64,000 bases of DNA. It comes from Rhodospirillaceae bacterium (GTDB lineage: Bacteria > Pseudomonadota > Alphaproteobacteria > TMED109). This document shows positions 9,928-19,344 of this stretch, in pieces. Within the stretch, counting starts at the first letter, position 1. Every line of letters starts with the position of its first letter. A program made the translations under genes and the position numbers. The stretch covers positions 1-64,000 of the forward strand of contig CACMQH010000001.1 of NCBI GenBank assembly GCA_902615805.1, in the 5' to 3' direction. The notes beneath the pieces were generated by a model. The model was not told the origin of the DNA. It worked only from the letters and a program-made list of their open reading frames with translations, and made no database searches.

Positions 9928-11682
9928 CTATATTATTCTCAAATCTTCAATAAAAAATTGTGGAATTTTTTTATTTTCCCAAATGTTTAAAGAAACTTTA
10001 CCTATAACATCGAATTCTCTTTTTTCTTCTATTACACGAAGAATAGTGTTTTCAAAATTAAATATAATAGCATTTATGCGATATCCGTAAATATCTTCCA
10101 GCGTACAAGATAAATGAGTTTTATTTTTACCAATTATTTTTGAATAAACAGAACTAACTTTTTTTATTAGTATTTTGGGTTCTGGATAACCCATACCAAA
10201 GGGTTCAAGCTGTTCCATACTGTTTATCATTTCCAAGTTTAAATCAGAAATTTTTGCTTCTAAATCAATGTTTATAGTACTGTTTTCAGATTTAAAAAAT
10301 TCATAACTATTTTCTTTAAGATAATTTTGCAACGAAGACAGTCTTTCTGCTTTTAATTTAAACCCTCCTGCCATTGCATGACCACCTCCTGATTCCAAAA
10401 AACCTTCATTAACCAGTTTAGCTAATATCTTACTTATATCTATATTTTTAATAGACCTTACTGATCCTACAACTTTATTTTCATCTATGTTCATCACAAA
10501 TGCTGGTACTTTAAACTCTTGCACTAATCTACTAGCTATTATACCTATTATTCCTGGGTGCCAGGTTTTACTATATAAAAATATAAATTTCATATTATTT
10601 AAATTCTGTAATAACATTTTAGCTTGATTATATGATATATTCTCTAAGGTTTTCCTCTCATTATTACTATTTATTAACTTTTCTGCTATGATTTCTAATT
10701 CTTTTTTTTCATTTTTCACTAATAAATTAAAACCTAGAAATGGATCTCCTATGCGCCCAGAAGCATTAATACAAGGACCTATGTAGTACGCTATATCCGT
10801 ACTTTTAATTTTATTTTCTAATTTCAATTTACTTTTTAAGACACTTAATCCGATATTTGGTTTAAGATTTATTTTTTCTAAACCCTTTTTTACTAATAAT
10901 CTGTTTTCATTATGTAAAGGGACTAAGTCACATATAGTCCCTACTGCTACTATATCTAAAAACTCCTTTAAGTTTATTTCTTTTTTATTCTCAAAAAATT
11001 TTTTTTTTCTAAGTTCTCTATTAAGTCCTATTACAAATAAAAAAACTAAACCTGCTGTACATAGATTATTTAAATTACTTGTGTCATCTTTTAACTTTGG
11101 GTTAATAATAGATAATGGTGACCCTAAACTTTTAACCTCATGATGATCAATAACAATAATTTCTATACCTTTTTCTCTAGCATAAGCAATAAACTCTGCG
11201 TCATTTGTTCCACAATCTAAAGAAACTAAAAGGTTAACTTTTTTTCTAAAAAAATGATCAATACTATTCTTACTTATACCATAACCATCTTTTATTCTAT
11301 CAGGAATGTAAATCTCAGCATTAACTCCAATAAACTCAAAGTATTTAAACAAAATTGCTGTTGAAGTTGCACCATCTACATCATAATCACCTAATATACC
11401 TAGAGTGTTGTTTCTAAATATTTTTTCTAATAAAATTTTTATACTACTGTTCATATTTTTTAGAGTACTGGGATCAGGTAAATTATTTTTTAATGTGGGA
11501 TTTAAAAAATAATCTAAATGCTTATCATCAATATTTCTATTTGCTACTATATTTGCAATAATATTAGATAAGTTAAATGATAATTTGATTTTTTCTACAA
11601 AATTTATTGATGGCTTTTGATAAGCCCAATAATTACCCTTAATTGATTTATTTTCTTCAATTAAGCAATTAGATTCATTCAT
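9928..11682 (-). CDS. recJ: Single-stranded-DNA-specific exonuclease RecJ
   Basis: 5'-3' single-strand exonuclease of the DHH phosphoesterase family, acting in recombination and mismatch repair. At 584 residues it matches the family (E. coli 577). Metal-binding motifs are visible: GDYDVDGATSTAI (about residue 100), SLDCGTND, the DHH motif VIDHHEVKS (about 180), the LHNENR region, and the DHHA1-type GGGHAMAGGF near residue 430. The tail contains the OB-like domain (LEPFGMGYPEP). It follows glpX by two bases, a gene order seen in many alphaproteobacteria. Confidence 0.96.
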   Translation of the reverse strand: MNESNCLIEENKSIKGNYWAYQKPSINFVEKIKLSFNLSNIIANIVANRNIDDKHLDYFLNPTLKNNLPDPSTLKNMNSSIKILLEKIFRNNTLGILGDYDVDGATSTAILFKYFEFIGVNAEIYIPDRIKDGYGISKNSIDHFFRKKVNLLVSLDCGTNDAEFIAYAREKGIEIIVIDHHEVKSLGSPLSIINPKLKDDTSNLNNLCTAGLVFLFVIGLNRELRKKKFFENKKEINLKEFLDIVAVGTICDLVPLHNENRLLVKKGLEKINLKPNIGLSVLKSKLKLENKIKSTDIAYYIGPCINASGRIGDPFLGFNLLVKNEKKELEIIAEKLINSNNERKTLENISYNQAKMLLQNLNNMKFIFLYSKTWHPGIIGIIASRLVQEFKVPAFVMNIDENKVVGSVRSIKNIDISKILAKLVNEGFLESGGGHAMAGGFKLKAERLSSLQNYLKENSYEFFKSENSTINIDLEAKISDLNLEMINSMEQLEPFGMGYPEPKILIKKVSSVYSKIIGKNKTHLSCTLEDIYGYRINAIIFNFENTILRVIEEKREFDVIGKVSLNIWENKKIPQFFIEDLRII

Positions 11683-11684
11683 TA

Positions 11685-12659
11685 TTAATTTTTTGAATTA
11701 AGATTGTGCGTTGCTTTTATTGTTCTAACTGTCCCAGTAGAAGACCTCATCACTATGGACTCAGTAATTGCTTTATTTTCAATTATTTTTACTCCTTTTA
11801 GCATTGAACCATCAGTTACTCCTGTGGCAGCAAACATTGAGTTTCCCGAAGCTAAATCACTTAATAAATATTTTTTATTTAAATCAGTAATACCTAAATT
11901 TTTCGCTCTTAGTTTTTCATCTTCATTATAAAACTTTAACCTTGCTTCCATTTGTCCACCAATGCATCTCAATGCAGCAGCTGCAAGAACTCCTTCAGGC
12001 GCTCCTCCTATACCTAAATACATATCTACTCCTGTATCAGGATTAGCAGTTGCAATAATACCTGATACATCACCATCTGGTATCAACATAATTCTTGCTC
12101 CAACGTTTCTACACTTTTCTATGATATTTTTATGTCTTGGTCTATCTAGAATACAAACTACTATGTCATTAACTTCTTTTTTTAAAGCTTTTGCCAAATT
12201 TTTTATATTAATTTCTGGTTCTTCATCTATATCAATAATACCTTTAGGCAGATCGCCTCCAACAGCTATTTTGTCCATATAAACATCAGGAGCATTTAAG
12301 AAACCTCCTTTTTCAGAAAAAGCTATAACAGTTAATGCGTTATTCCCTCCAGTTGCACAAATTGTAGTACCCTCAAGTGGATCTAGAGCTATATCAACTT
12401 GAGGTCCTTTTTGTGTTCCTACTTTTTCGCCTATATACAACATTGGAGCTTTATCTCTCTCACCTTCTCCTATGACTACTTCACCATCAATATCTAGAGT
12501 ATTTAAAGATTCTCTCATTGCTTTGACTGCAGCTGCATCTGCTTTTTTTTCTTCCCCTAGCCCTATCCAGCTACTTGCTGATAATGCTGCTGCTTCGGTA
12601 ACTCTAACTGCCTCTAAAGCTAAATTTCTTTCTTTAATTTCTATTGTCTTTTTATTCAT
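11685..12659 (-). CDS. glpX: Class II fructose-1,6-bisphosphatase
   Basis: Dephosphorylates fructose 1,6-bisphosphate in gluconeogenesis. The 324-residue protein has the class II family marks: the metal site GEGERDKAPMLYIGE near residue 60, DPLEGT near 92, and the GIGGAPEGVLAAAALRCIGG segment near 220. Its start overlaps the hom stop by four bases (ATGA), so the two are translationally coupled. The hom-glpX-recJ order is common in alphaproteobacteria. No class I FBPase is in the window. Confidence 0.96.
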   Translation of the reverse strand: MNKKTIEIKERNLALEAVRVTEAAALSASSWIGLGEEKKADAAAVKAMRESLNTLDIDGEVVIGEGERDKAPMLYIGEKVGTQKGPQVDIALDPLEGTTICATGGNNALTVIAFSEKGGFLNAPDVYMDKIAVGGDLPKGIIDIDEEPEINIKNLAKALKKEVNDIVVCILDRPRHKNIIEKCRNVGARIMLIPDGDVSGIIATANPDTGVDMYLGIGGAPEGVLAAAALRCIGGQMEARLKFYNEDEKLRAKNLGITDLNKKYLLSDLASGNSMFAATGVTDGSMLKGVKIIENKAITESIVMRSSTGTVRTIKATHNLNSKN

Positions 12660-13951
12660 ATGTTATTCTCTATTCTTATAACATTAACTTTAGTTTTAAC
12701 TTTATCAAGTTTCTCAATTTTTTTAATAGTTAATGTTAGTTGTCTTTCTAGAATATTGTGTGTAACAAATATCAATTGCACATAACCTGATATTTTTTTT
12801 TCTAACTGAAACATATTACTTATAGATATTTTTTGCCTTTTAAAAAAACTAGTTATATCAGCTAATACACCTGGTTTATCAAGCACACCTATTCTGAGAT
12901 AAAATTTACCTTTTCTATCATTAATATTTGCTTCAATAAAAGACCAATTTTTTTCTTTTATATAATCAAGCTTCCTTTTTTTGTAATTATCAAAACTAAT
13001 TATATCAGAAATTACAGATGCTGCAGTAGGCTTTTTCCCTGCTCCTTTTCCTATTAAAAGAGTTTTTCCAACCATATCTCCCTCTATAACCACGGAATTT
13101 AACTCGTTTTTTACTTTTGCCAGTAAACTTTTCTTTGAAACTAAACAAGGATGAACACGTAATTGAATTATTTTTTTTTTAATATTAGTTATTCCTAAAA
13201 GTAATATTGTATACCCTAACTTATCTCCCATTTCTAAATCTATACTAGATATTTTAGTTATTCCTTCTAAGAAAACATGCTTGATCTTGAAATTAGTAGA
13301 AAAAATTAAATTAGTTAATATTACTAATTTATAAGCAGTGTCATTACCACTAATATCGTCATATGGATCAGCTTCAGCAAAACCTGCATTTTGCGCATTT
13401 TTTAAGGCTGTATCGAAAGATATTTTTTTCTCACTCATTTGAGATAAAATATAATTACATGTACCATTTAAAATTCCATACACGTTAGAAATATCATCAG
13501 ATAACATTCTATTTTCTAAAACATTTACTATAGGTATTGCTCCAGCTACTGCAGCTTCAAAACATATATTTACTGAATTTTTCTTTGCTAATTCAGATAA
13601 TTTTTCACCATGAACAGCTAAAAGAGCTTTATTCGCAGTAACAAGATGTTTTTTTGCGTTAAGGGTTTTATTTGCTATCTCAAATGCAAGTCCTGAAGAC
13701 CCTCCTATCAATTCTACTATTACATGAATATTTCTAATACCAATAATATCTAAAGGATTATTATACCACTTATATTTTTTTACATTAAAAGCTCTTTTTT
13801 TATTTTTGCTTTTTGCTGAAATACCAAAAATATTAATTTCTAAATTATATTTTCTTTTAAAATAATTATTTTTTTTTTCTAAAGTTTCAATAACTCCACT
13901 ACCAACAGTGCCTAAACCTATTATACCTATATTTAACTGTTTACTGGCCAT
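12656..13951 (-). CDS. hom: Homoserine dehydrogenase
   Basis: Reduces aspartate semialdehyde to homoserine, the branch to threonine and methionine. The 431-residue protein starts with the NAD(P)-binding IGIIGLGTVGSGVIE, has LVTANKALLA near residue 107, the catalytic core GILNGTCNYILS and AEADPYDDISGNDTAYKL near 205, and a C-terminal ACT domain (VLDKPGVLADITSFF) for likely threonine feedback. It stands alone without an aspartokinase fusion. It follows the aminotransferase with no spacer and overlaps glpX by four bases. metY, at 19341-20624, uses the downstream product. Confidence 0.96.
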   Translation of the reverse strand: MASKQLNIGIIGLGTVGSGVIETLEKKNNYFKRKYNLEINIFGISAKSKNKKRAFNVKKYKWYNNPLDIIGIRNIHVIVELIGGSSGLAFEIANKTLNAKKHLVTANKALLAVHGEKLSELAKKNSVNICFEAAVAGAIPIVNVLENRMLSDDISNVYGILNGTCNYILSQMSEKKISFDTALKNAQNAGFAEADPYDDISGNDTAYKLVILTNLIFSTNFKIKHVFLEGITKISSIDLEMGDKLGYTILLLGITNIKKKIIQLRVHPCLVSKKSLLAKVKNELNSVVIEGDMVGKTLLIGKGAGKKPTAASVISDIISFDNYKKRKLDYIKEKNWSFIEANINDRKGKFYLRIGVLDKPGVLADITSFFKRQKISISNMFQLEKKISGYVQLIFVTHNILERQLTLTIKKIEKLDKVKTKVNVIRIENNI

Positions 13952-15127
13952 TTAAAAACTTAAATTATTTTTTATATTTCTTGCTGCCTGCCTGATTCTT
14001 TGCTCATTTTCAACTAAGCTAATTCTAACATGTTTATCACCATAGGATCCAAATCCAATTCCAGGTGATACAGCTAATGATGCTTTTTTTAAAAGTACTT
14101 TAGAAAAATAAATACTACCTTTACTTAAATACTTTTTTGGAATAGGAGCCCAGGCGAACATAGTAGCTTCTGGGTTAGGAATATCCCAGCCTACTCTTTT
14201 CATTGATTCTATTAAAACATCCCTTCTATTTTTATAAACATTTCTAATATTATTTACGTGTTCCTGAGAACTATTTAATGCAGAAGCAGCTGCAACTTGA
14301 ATAGGAGTGAAAGCTCCATAATCTAAATATGATTTTATTCTTGCTAAAGCAGATATTAATATTTTATTACCACTAGCAAAACCTATTCTCCAACCTGGCA
14401 TATTATGAGATTTGCTCATTGAAGAAAACTCAACAGCTACTTTTTTTGCATCTTTTACTTGTAACAATGACGGAGGTGGTTTTTCATTAAAATAAATTTC
14501 TGAATAGGCAATATCAGATAAAATCCAAATATTATTTTTTTTACATATTTTTACTAATTCTTTATAAAAGTCTAATTCTACTATTTTAGCTGTTGGATTA
14601 TTAGGATAGTTGATAACAATAGCTTTAATTTTATTTTTATACTTATTTATATTCTTCACTAAATTTTTTAAGAATAATTCTTCCTCTGTCATTCTAATTC
14701 GTTTCACTATAGCTCCTGCTATTATAAAACCATATGGATGAATAGGATAACTTGGATTAGGAACTAATATAATATCCCCTTTTGAAGTAATTGCAGAAGC
14801 TAAGTTAGCCAAACCTTCTTTGGAGCCTAAAGTTACAACTACCTCATCTTCAAAGTTAAGCTTAACTCCAAATCTTCTTTTATAATAACTACAATGTGCC
14901 TTTCTTAAACCTAAAATTCCTTTTGAAACCGAATATCTGTGTGTTTTTCCGTTTTTAATAGTTTCTATTAGTTTATCAACAATATGTTTGGGAGTACTAT
15001 TATCAGGATTACCCATTCCTAAATCAATGACGTCTCTACCTTTTAATCTCTCCTTAGCCTTTAAGTCATTGATCTCAGCAAAGACATAAGGTGGTAACAA
15101 TGCTACCCTTTCAAACTTAGTTTTCAT
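13952..15127 (-). CDS. Class I/II PLP aminotransferase (AlaC / LL-diaminopimelate aminotransferase-like)
   Basis: Fold-type I PLP aminotransferase of 391 residues. Motifs include DLGMGNPDNSTP near residue 36, NYPNNPTAKI (about 170) with the PLP-contacting residues, SDIAYSEIYF (about 203), the Schiff-base lysine in SSMSKSHNMPGWRIGF (about 238) and the carboxylate-binding arginine HVRISLVEN. This subgroup, beside hom in alphaproteobacteria, is variously annotated as glutamate-pyruvate transaminase AlaC or LL-DAP aminotransferase; the sequence does not decide between them. Ordinary spacing and codon use. Confidence 0.88.
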   Translation of the reverse strand: MKTKFERVALLPPYVFAEINDLKAKERLKGRDVIDLGMGNPDNSTPKHIVDKLIETIKNGKTHRYSVSKGILGLRKAHCSYYKRRFGVKLNFEDEVVVTLGSKEGLANLASAITSKGDIILVPNPSYPIHPYGFIIAGAIVKRIRMTEEELFLKNLVKNINKYKNKIKAIVINYPNNPTAKIVELDFYKELVKICKKNNIWILSDIAYSEIYFNEKPPPSLLQVKDAKKVAVEFSSMSKSHNMPGWRIGFASGNKILISALARIKSYLDYGAFTPIQVAAASALNSSQEHVNNIRNVYKNRRDVLIESMKRVGWDIPNPEATMFAWAPIPKKYLSKGSIYFSKVLLKKASLAVSPGIGFGSYGDKHVRISLVENEQRIRQAARNIKNNLSF

Positions 15128-15136
15128 AAATCATGA

Positions 15137-16000
15137 CTAATTAGAAATAAAAAAAACTTCTACTCTTCTATTTACTGCCTCTCCAAACTCTTCTGCCTCT
15201 TCCTGTAATGGTTCTAAATCACCTTTACCAAATACTTCGATATTATTACTTTCGAAGCCTTTATTAATTAACATATTTTTAATTGTTTGTGCTCTAGAAA
15301 TAGATATCTCCATATTAATTCTTTTTCCTTCTACTGTTTCACTTCCTGTTTTAGATGCATGGCCAACCAACCTTAGTTTTCTTTCACCTTTAAACTTAAC
15401 TATTTCTTCTAATACCTTATCCGCACTACTATCAGGTATAATGGCATTATCAGGGAATTGAATTATTGCAACTTTAGTTATTTTAATGTTTTCAGAAGAA
15501 GAAATATCAATTATTGGTTGCTGTTTATCGACAGGAGGATCAGAGTCTAGAAACATTTTTGCAAGTTTAAATCTGATATTTTTTCTTACTTCTAAAACTG
15601 CAGCAATATTTTTTTTCTTTAACCCATTCTCCTTTTTAATATTATCTTTTTGATTTATTTGACTCACCTCAACATTGTTATCATCTGCATCGCTACCTTC
15701 AATTTCTTTCTTTTCACTTTCAAAGAAGTCCTCATCTATTTCCTCAAATTCAGGTTTAATTTGAGGAACATCATTAATATCGGGAAAAACCTCTTCGACT
15801 TCAACTCTCTCTTCAGCAAATTCTTTGTCATTAAATTCATCAAGACTAACTTCTTTTTCTTCAGAATTATCTTCTACATCAAATAACCACCTTTCCGTCT
15901 TATCTATTATTTTTGAGACATCCCAATCATTCACGGTTGAGCAACTAACCACAAAAAAAGACAAAAAGATTAAGAATAAATTATTTAAATAAAATTTCAT
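15137..16000 (-). CDS. OmpA-family outer-membrane lipoprotein
   Basis: A 287-residue lipoprotein: a hydrophobic N-terminal signal ends in the lipobox-like VVSC, with Cys at residue 20. A strongly acidic, low-complexity segment (about residues 40-120) follows. The C-terminal 100 residues form an OmpA/MotB peptidoglycan-binding domain with IQFPDNAIIPDSS, LRLVGHASKTGSE and the NRRVEVFF ending. It probably anchors the outer membrane to peptidoglycan, related in design to Pal, but it is not beside tol genes. The long acidic linker is unusual. It is located between argC and the aminotransferase on the same strand. Confidence 0.85.
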   Translation of the reverse strand: MKFYLNNLFLIFLSFFVVSCSTVNDWDVSKIIDKTERWLFDVEDNSEEKEVSLDEFNDKEFAEERVEVEEVFPDINDVPQIKPEFEEIDEDFFESEKKEIEGSDADDNNVEVSQINQKDNIKKENGLKKKNIAAVLEVRKNIRFKLAKMFLDSDPPVDKQQPIIDISSSENIKITKVAIIQFPDNAIIPDSSADKVLEEIVKFKGERKLRLVGHASKTGSETVEGKRINMEISISRAQTIKNMLINKGFESNNIEVFGKGDLEPLQEEAEEFGEAVNRRVEVFFISN

Positions 16001-16009
16001 TAAATTATA

Positions 16010-17068
16010 TTAAGGCCAGAATGAATGTTGATCAAGTCCTAACTCCTCTGGAAAGCCAAATATCAAATTCATATTTTGAACAGCTTGCCCTGAAGCTCCT
16101 TTTAATAGGTTATCGATTACTGAAGTAATAATAACATGATTCTTTTTATTATGTTGTAAAACTCCTATTTTGCATAAGTTAGTACCAATAACATCTGATA
16201 TTTTAGGCATTTCCCCTAAATTATTGATTTTTATAAAGCTTTCATTCTCATAATGTTTCAATAGAGCTTTTTGAATTTGCAAAGCATTTCCTTTTAAATA
16301 TATAGTACTTAATATTCCTCTATTAATAGGAATAATATGTGGCGTAAATACTATGTTTATTTTTTTTGTAGTTTGATCATAAATACAGCTCTCAATCTCT
16401 GGAATATGTCGATGATTCCCTCCACCGTAAGCTTTAAAAGAATTATAATTTTCACTAAAAAGTAGATCTTGTTTAGTGTTTCTTCCTGCACCAGATAATC
16501 CTGACTTAGAATCTACTATTATGTCATTAGTAGAAATTATATTTTTTTTTATAAGCGGAACAATTGGAATTAAAATTGATGTAGGATAACAACCAGGACA
16601 AGCAATATATCTGCTACTTTTAATCTTATTTCTATTAAATTCCGTCAAACCATAAGTAAACTTTTTTAAATACTTCGGGTTTTGGTGTTTTGTATAGTAC
16701 TTCTCAAATAATTTAACATCTTTTATTCTAAAATCTGCTGACAGATCTATTACTACTATGTGCTTAGGTATTAGGTGAATAATATTATCTAAGTTGCCAC
16801 TAGGCATACAAGAAAAGACGATATCAATATTAGAAAAATTTGCAGTTTTTAGATTTTTTATTTTAGGTAAATCAATTTGAGATAAAGAAGAAAAAATTTC
16901 TGAAATGTGCTTTCCCTTACTCTTGTTTCCAATCAATAATTTAATTTTAACCTTAGGATGCTTGAGTAATATCCTAATTATTTCGTATCCTGTATATCCT
17001 GAGGGCCCTATAATAGCTGCTTTTAAATCTGTCTTCTCAACAGATTTAGGTTTTATTTTTGAAATCAT
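16010..17068 (-). CDS. argC: N-acetyl-gamma-glutamyl-phosphate reductase
   Basis: Third step of arginine synthesis: reduction of N-acetylglutamyl phosphate to the semialdehyde. The 352-residue protein has the NADP-binding IIGPSGYTGYEIIRIL, the catalytic cysteine in IACPGCYPTSILIPI near residue 150, and the GLSGAGR.T substrate segment followed by HRHIPEIE. The length is typical of the long form of the family. It lies 13 bases after rpsI, the same rplM-rpsI-argC order found in many alphaproteobacteria. Confidence 0.96.
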   Translation of the reverse strand: MISKIKPKSVEKTDLKAAIIGPSGYTGYEIIRILLKHPKVKIKLLIGNKSKGKHISEIFSSLSQIDLPKIKNLKTANFSNIDIVFSCMPSGNLDNIIHLIPKHIVVIDLSADFRIKDVKLFEKYYTKHQNPKYLKKFTYGLTEFNRNKIKSSRYIACPGCYPTSILIPIVPLIKKNIISTNDIIVDSKSGLSGAGRNTKQDLLFSENYNSFKAYGGGNHRHIPEIESCIYDQTTKKINIVFTPHIIPINRGILSTIYLKGNALQIQKALLKHYENESFIKINNLGEMPKISDVIGTNLCKIGVLQHNKKNHVIITSVIDNLLKGASGQAVQNMNLIFGFPEELGLDQHSFWP

Positions 17069-17081
17069 TTTTTTTTAAAGA

Positions 17082-17519
17082 TTATCTTTTGCTAAATTGA
17101 TAACTTCTTCTAGCTTTAGCTTTACCGTACTTTTTTCTTTCAACTATTCTAGAATCTCTAGTAAGAAGTCCCTTACTTTTTAAATTTTTTCTTAAATCTG
17201 GTTCAAATTTTACTAAAGCCCTTGCTATTCCATGTCTAATAGCTCCTGCTTGACCAGATAGACCTCCCCCTATAACTGTGCATATAATATCTATTTCTGA
17301 TTTTCTTTGTGATAGAACTAAAGGTTGATTTAGTAATATTCTGTGCGATTTTGAAGAAAAGTATTTCTGTTCTTCTTTACCATTTATCTTAACTAAACCT
17401 GACCCTCTTTTTAACCAAACTCTAGCAATAGAAGATTTTCTTTTACCTGTTGAATATGATCTACCTAGTGAGTCCAACTTTTTTTCGTTTGTATCTTCTA
17501 AAGAGTTACTTGCTTGCAT
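17082..17519 (-). CDS. rpsI: 30S ribosomal protein S9
   Basis: Small-subunit protein whose basic C-terminal tail reaches the P-site tRNA. The body shows [33 protein letters not shown] and the classical ending [18 protein letters not shown] chose the ATG at 17519 (145 residues); the longer TTG/GTG alternatives at 17531/17528 also fall within rplM. With this start it overlaps the rplM end by 14 bases, so the two ribosomal proteins are translationally linked. Confidence 0.96.
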   Translation of the reverse strand: MQASNSLEDTNEKKLDSLGRSYSTGKRKSSIARVWLKRGSGLVKINGKEEQKYFSSKSHRILLNQPLVLSQRKSEIDIICTVIGGGLSGQAGAIRHGIARALVKFEPDLRKNLKSKGLLTRDSRIVERKKYGKAKARRSYQFSKR

Positions 17520-17985
17520 AATTTTCACCAACTACATTCTTTTTATTTAATGATTTAAAATCTATATTTTCCGGCTTTTGTGCATCATGTGGATGCTTGT
17601 CTTCAGAGTATACATAAAGTTTTTTAAACTGTTCTCTACCTAATACCCCTTTAGGAAGCATTCTTTTAACTGATAGTTTAATTAACTTCTCAGGACTTGA
17701 GCTATTTAAAATATCTTTATAAGAGGTTTCCTTCAATCCTCCTGGATAACCTGTGTGCTTATATAATATTTTTTGCTCTAACTTATTTCCTGTCATCTTA
17801 ATTTTTTTGGCATTAACAACCACAAAGTTGTCTCCACAATCTATATTAGGACAATAGTTGCTTTTATGTTTTCCCATAAGCCTTATGGCTAAGAAAGAGG
17901 CTAGCCTACCTAAGACTAAGTCAGTAGCATCAATAATGTACCAATTCTTTTGTACGTTTTTTTTATTTACCCAAGTTGTTAACAT
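17506..17985 (-). CDS. rplM: 50S ribosomal protein L13
   Basis: Early-assembling large-subunit protein, 159 residues, slightly longer than E. coli (142) as in other alphaproteobacteria. Recognisable segments are [47 protein letters not shown] and AVKRMLPKG-like [13 protein letters not shown]. It is the first gene of the long minus-strand run ending with clpA. No Shine-Dalgarno is visible before its ATG; a candidate promoter lies 50-80 bases upstream. Confidence 0.97.
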   Translation of the reverse strand: MLTTWVNKKNVQKNWYIIDATDLVLGRLASFLAIRLMGKHKSNYCPNIDCGDNFVVVNAKKIKMTGNKLEQKILYKHTGYPGGLKETSYKDILNSSSPEKLIKLSVKRMLPKGVLGREQFKKLYVYSEDKHPHDAQKPENIDFKSLNKKNVVGENYASK

Positions 17986-18014
17986 ATTTTTTACAAATTA
18001 ATATAGATATACGC

Positions 18015-18066
18015 TTTATTAAAAATAATCAATAGTTTATAATATTTTTTTTAATAAAGTTTGCAA
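18015..18066. promoter_or_regulatory. Divergent promoter region with a shared symmetric -10 element
   Basis: Between rplM (minus) and the crotonase gene (plus). On the plus strand TATAAT (18038-18043) lies 17 bases after a weak TTTATT (18015-18020). On the minus strand TATTAT (18044-18039) lies 16 bases after TTGCAA (18066-18061). The two -10 elements occupy the same seven base pairs, so polymerase could bind in either direction. Prediction only. Confidence 0.35.
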
Positions 18067-18073
18067 TGAAAAA

Positions 18074-18850
18074 ATGGCCTTAATAAAAACTAAATTTGAA
18101 AAAAAAAATATCTATATAATAGAATTCAATAATCCAAAAAAAAGAAATCCTCTTTCTTTAGAATTAATAAAAAGTTTGCAAAATGAATTAGATTACATAA
18201 AAAAAAATAAACAAATAAAAGTGGTTATTATTCAGTCCACAGGACCTTCATTTTCTGCTGGTCATGATCTAACAGAAGTTAGAAAGTCTTCAAAATCAGA
18301 AATAAAACTTTTAAATTTATTTAAAGCATGTAGTAAAATGATGTTATCAATTCAATATTTACCACAACCTGTTATTGCCTGCGTTGATGGAATAGCTGCT
18401 GCTGCTGGATGTCAATTGGTGGCTAGTTGTGATCTTGCATTTGCATCTAAAAATTCTTACTTTCAAACTCCAGGAGTAAATATTGGTTTATTTTGCTCAA
18501 CACCTATGGTGGCTATATCAAGAAAAATATCATCAAAAGATATGATGTATATGCTTCTTTTGGGTGAAAAAATTTCGGCTTTAGAGGCAGAAAAAATCAA
18601 ACTTATCAATAAAGTGTTTCCCAAAAAGTCTTTAAAAAAAGAGGTTATAAATATTGCTACTAATATTACAAAAAAATCCAACCAATCTATAAAAATTGGA
18701 AAATTAGCTTTTTACAAGCAATTAAATATGAGCACAGAAAAAGCATACGAATATACATCAAAAGTAATGACAAAAAATATGGGTTTTAATGATGCAAAAG
18801 AAGGAATAGAAGCATTTATTGAAAAAAGAAGCCCGAATTGGAAAAATTAG
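18074..18850 (+). CDS. Crotonase-superfamily protein, ECHDC3-like
   Basis: 258-residue enoyl-CoA hydratase/isomerase fold protein. It has the first oxyanion-hole segment GPSFSAGHDLTEV (about residue 58) and the second DGIAAAAGCQLVASCDLAFA (about 100). The segment that holds the second catalytic glutamate in true hydratases reads TPGVNIGLFCSTPMV, with glycine in place of Glu, as in the ECHDC3 group. Hydratase activity is therefore doubtful, though CoA-ester binding is likely. Its stop overlaps the next gene (CoA-binding protein) as TAGTG, suggesting a functional pair with that gene and perhaps metY. Confidence 0.85.
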   Translation: MALIKTKFEKKNIYIIEFNNPKKRNPLSLELIKSLQNELDYIKKNKQIKVVIIQSTGPSFSAGHDLTEVRKSSKSEIKLLNLFKACSKMMLSIQYLPQPVIACVDGIAAAAGCQLVASCDLAFASKNSYFQTPGVNIGLFCSTPMVAISRKISSKDMMYMLLLGEKISALEAEKIKLINKVFPKKSLKKEVINIATNITKKSNQSIKIGKLAFYKQLNMSTEKAYEYTSKVMTKNMGFNDAKEGIEAFIEKRSPNWKN

Positions 18851-19344
18851 TGACTTTAAAAAATAATATTTATTATGCTGACGATTATATTAAAAAAATT
18901 CTTTTTACTACCAAATCAATAGCTATAGTTGGTCTTAGTGATAAAGAAAATAGACCAAGTAATTTTGCTGCTAGTTATTTAAAAAATAGAGGCTATAAAA
19001 TTATTCCTGTAAATCCAGTAACAAATAAAAAAACAATTTTAGGAGAAAAAGTATATAAAACCATCTCTGAATTAGAATTTATTCCTGATATGGTTGATTT
19101 GTTTGTTAAAAAAGAAAAAATATTAACGTTTGTCAAAGAAGCAGTTAAAATTAAAACTAAAACTATATGGTTGCAATTAGGACTAATTGATAAAAAAAGT
19201 GAAAAAATTGCAAATACTGCAAATATTAATTTTATAATGAATAGGTGTCCTAAAATTGAGTATGCTAAGTTTTCAGGTGAATTAGGATGGGCTGGAGTAA
19301 ATTCTAATGTGATTTCCAATAAGAGAAACCTGCTTATAAAATGA
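18850..19344 (+). CDS. CoA-binding domain protein (YccU type)
   Basis: A small single-domain protein with the CoA_binding_2 Rossmann fold: KSIAIVGLSDKENRPSNFAASYLKNRGYKIIPVNP, quoted here as IAIVGLSDKENRPS and YKIIPVNP, then a VDLFVKKEKI stretch and IWLQLGLIDKKS near the end. These domains occur alone or fused to acetyl-CoA synthetases; the free form's role is not established. The start is GTG at 18850 (one-base overlap with the crotonase stop) or TTG at 18838. The 3' end overlaps metY by four bases (ATGA), so all three genes form one operon. Confidence 0.9.
   Translation: MTLKNNIYYADDYIKKILFTTKSIAIVGLSDKENRPSNFAASYLKNRGYKIIPVNPVTNKKTILGEKVYKTISELEFIPDMVDLFVKKEKILTFVKEAVKIKTKTIWLQLGLIDKKSEKIANTANINFIMNRCPKIEYAKFSGELGWAGVNSNVISNKRNLLIK

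Noticed and set aside
11704-12681. Plus-strand open frames antisense to glpX
   Set aside because: The opposite strand encodes a complete, well-conserved GlpX; the antisense products are low-complexity and lack start signals.
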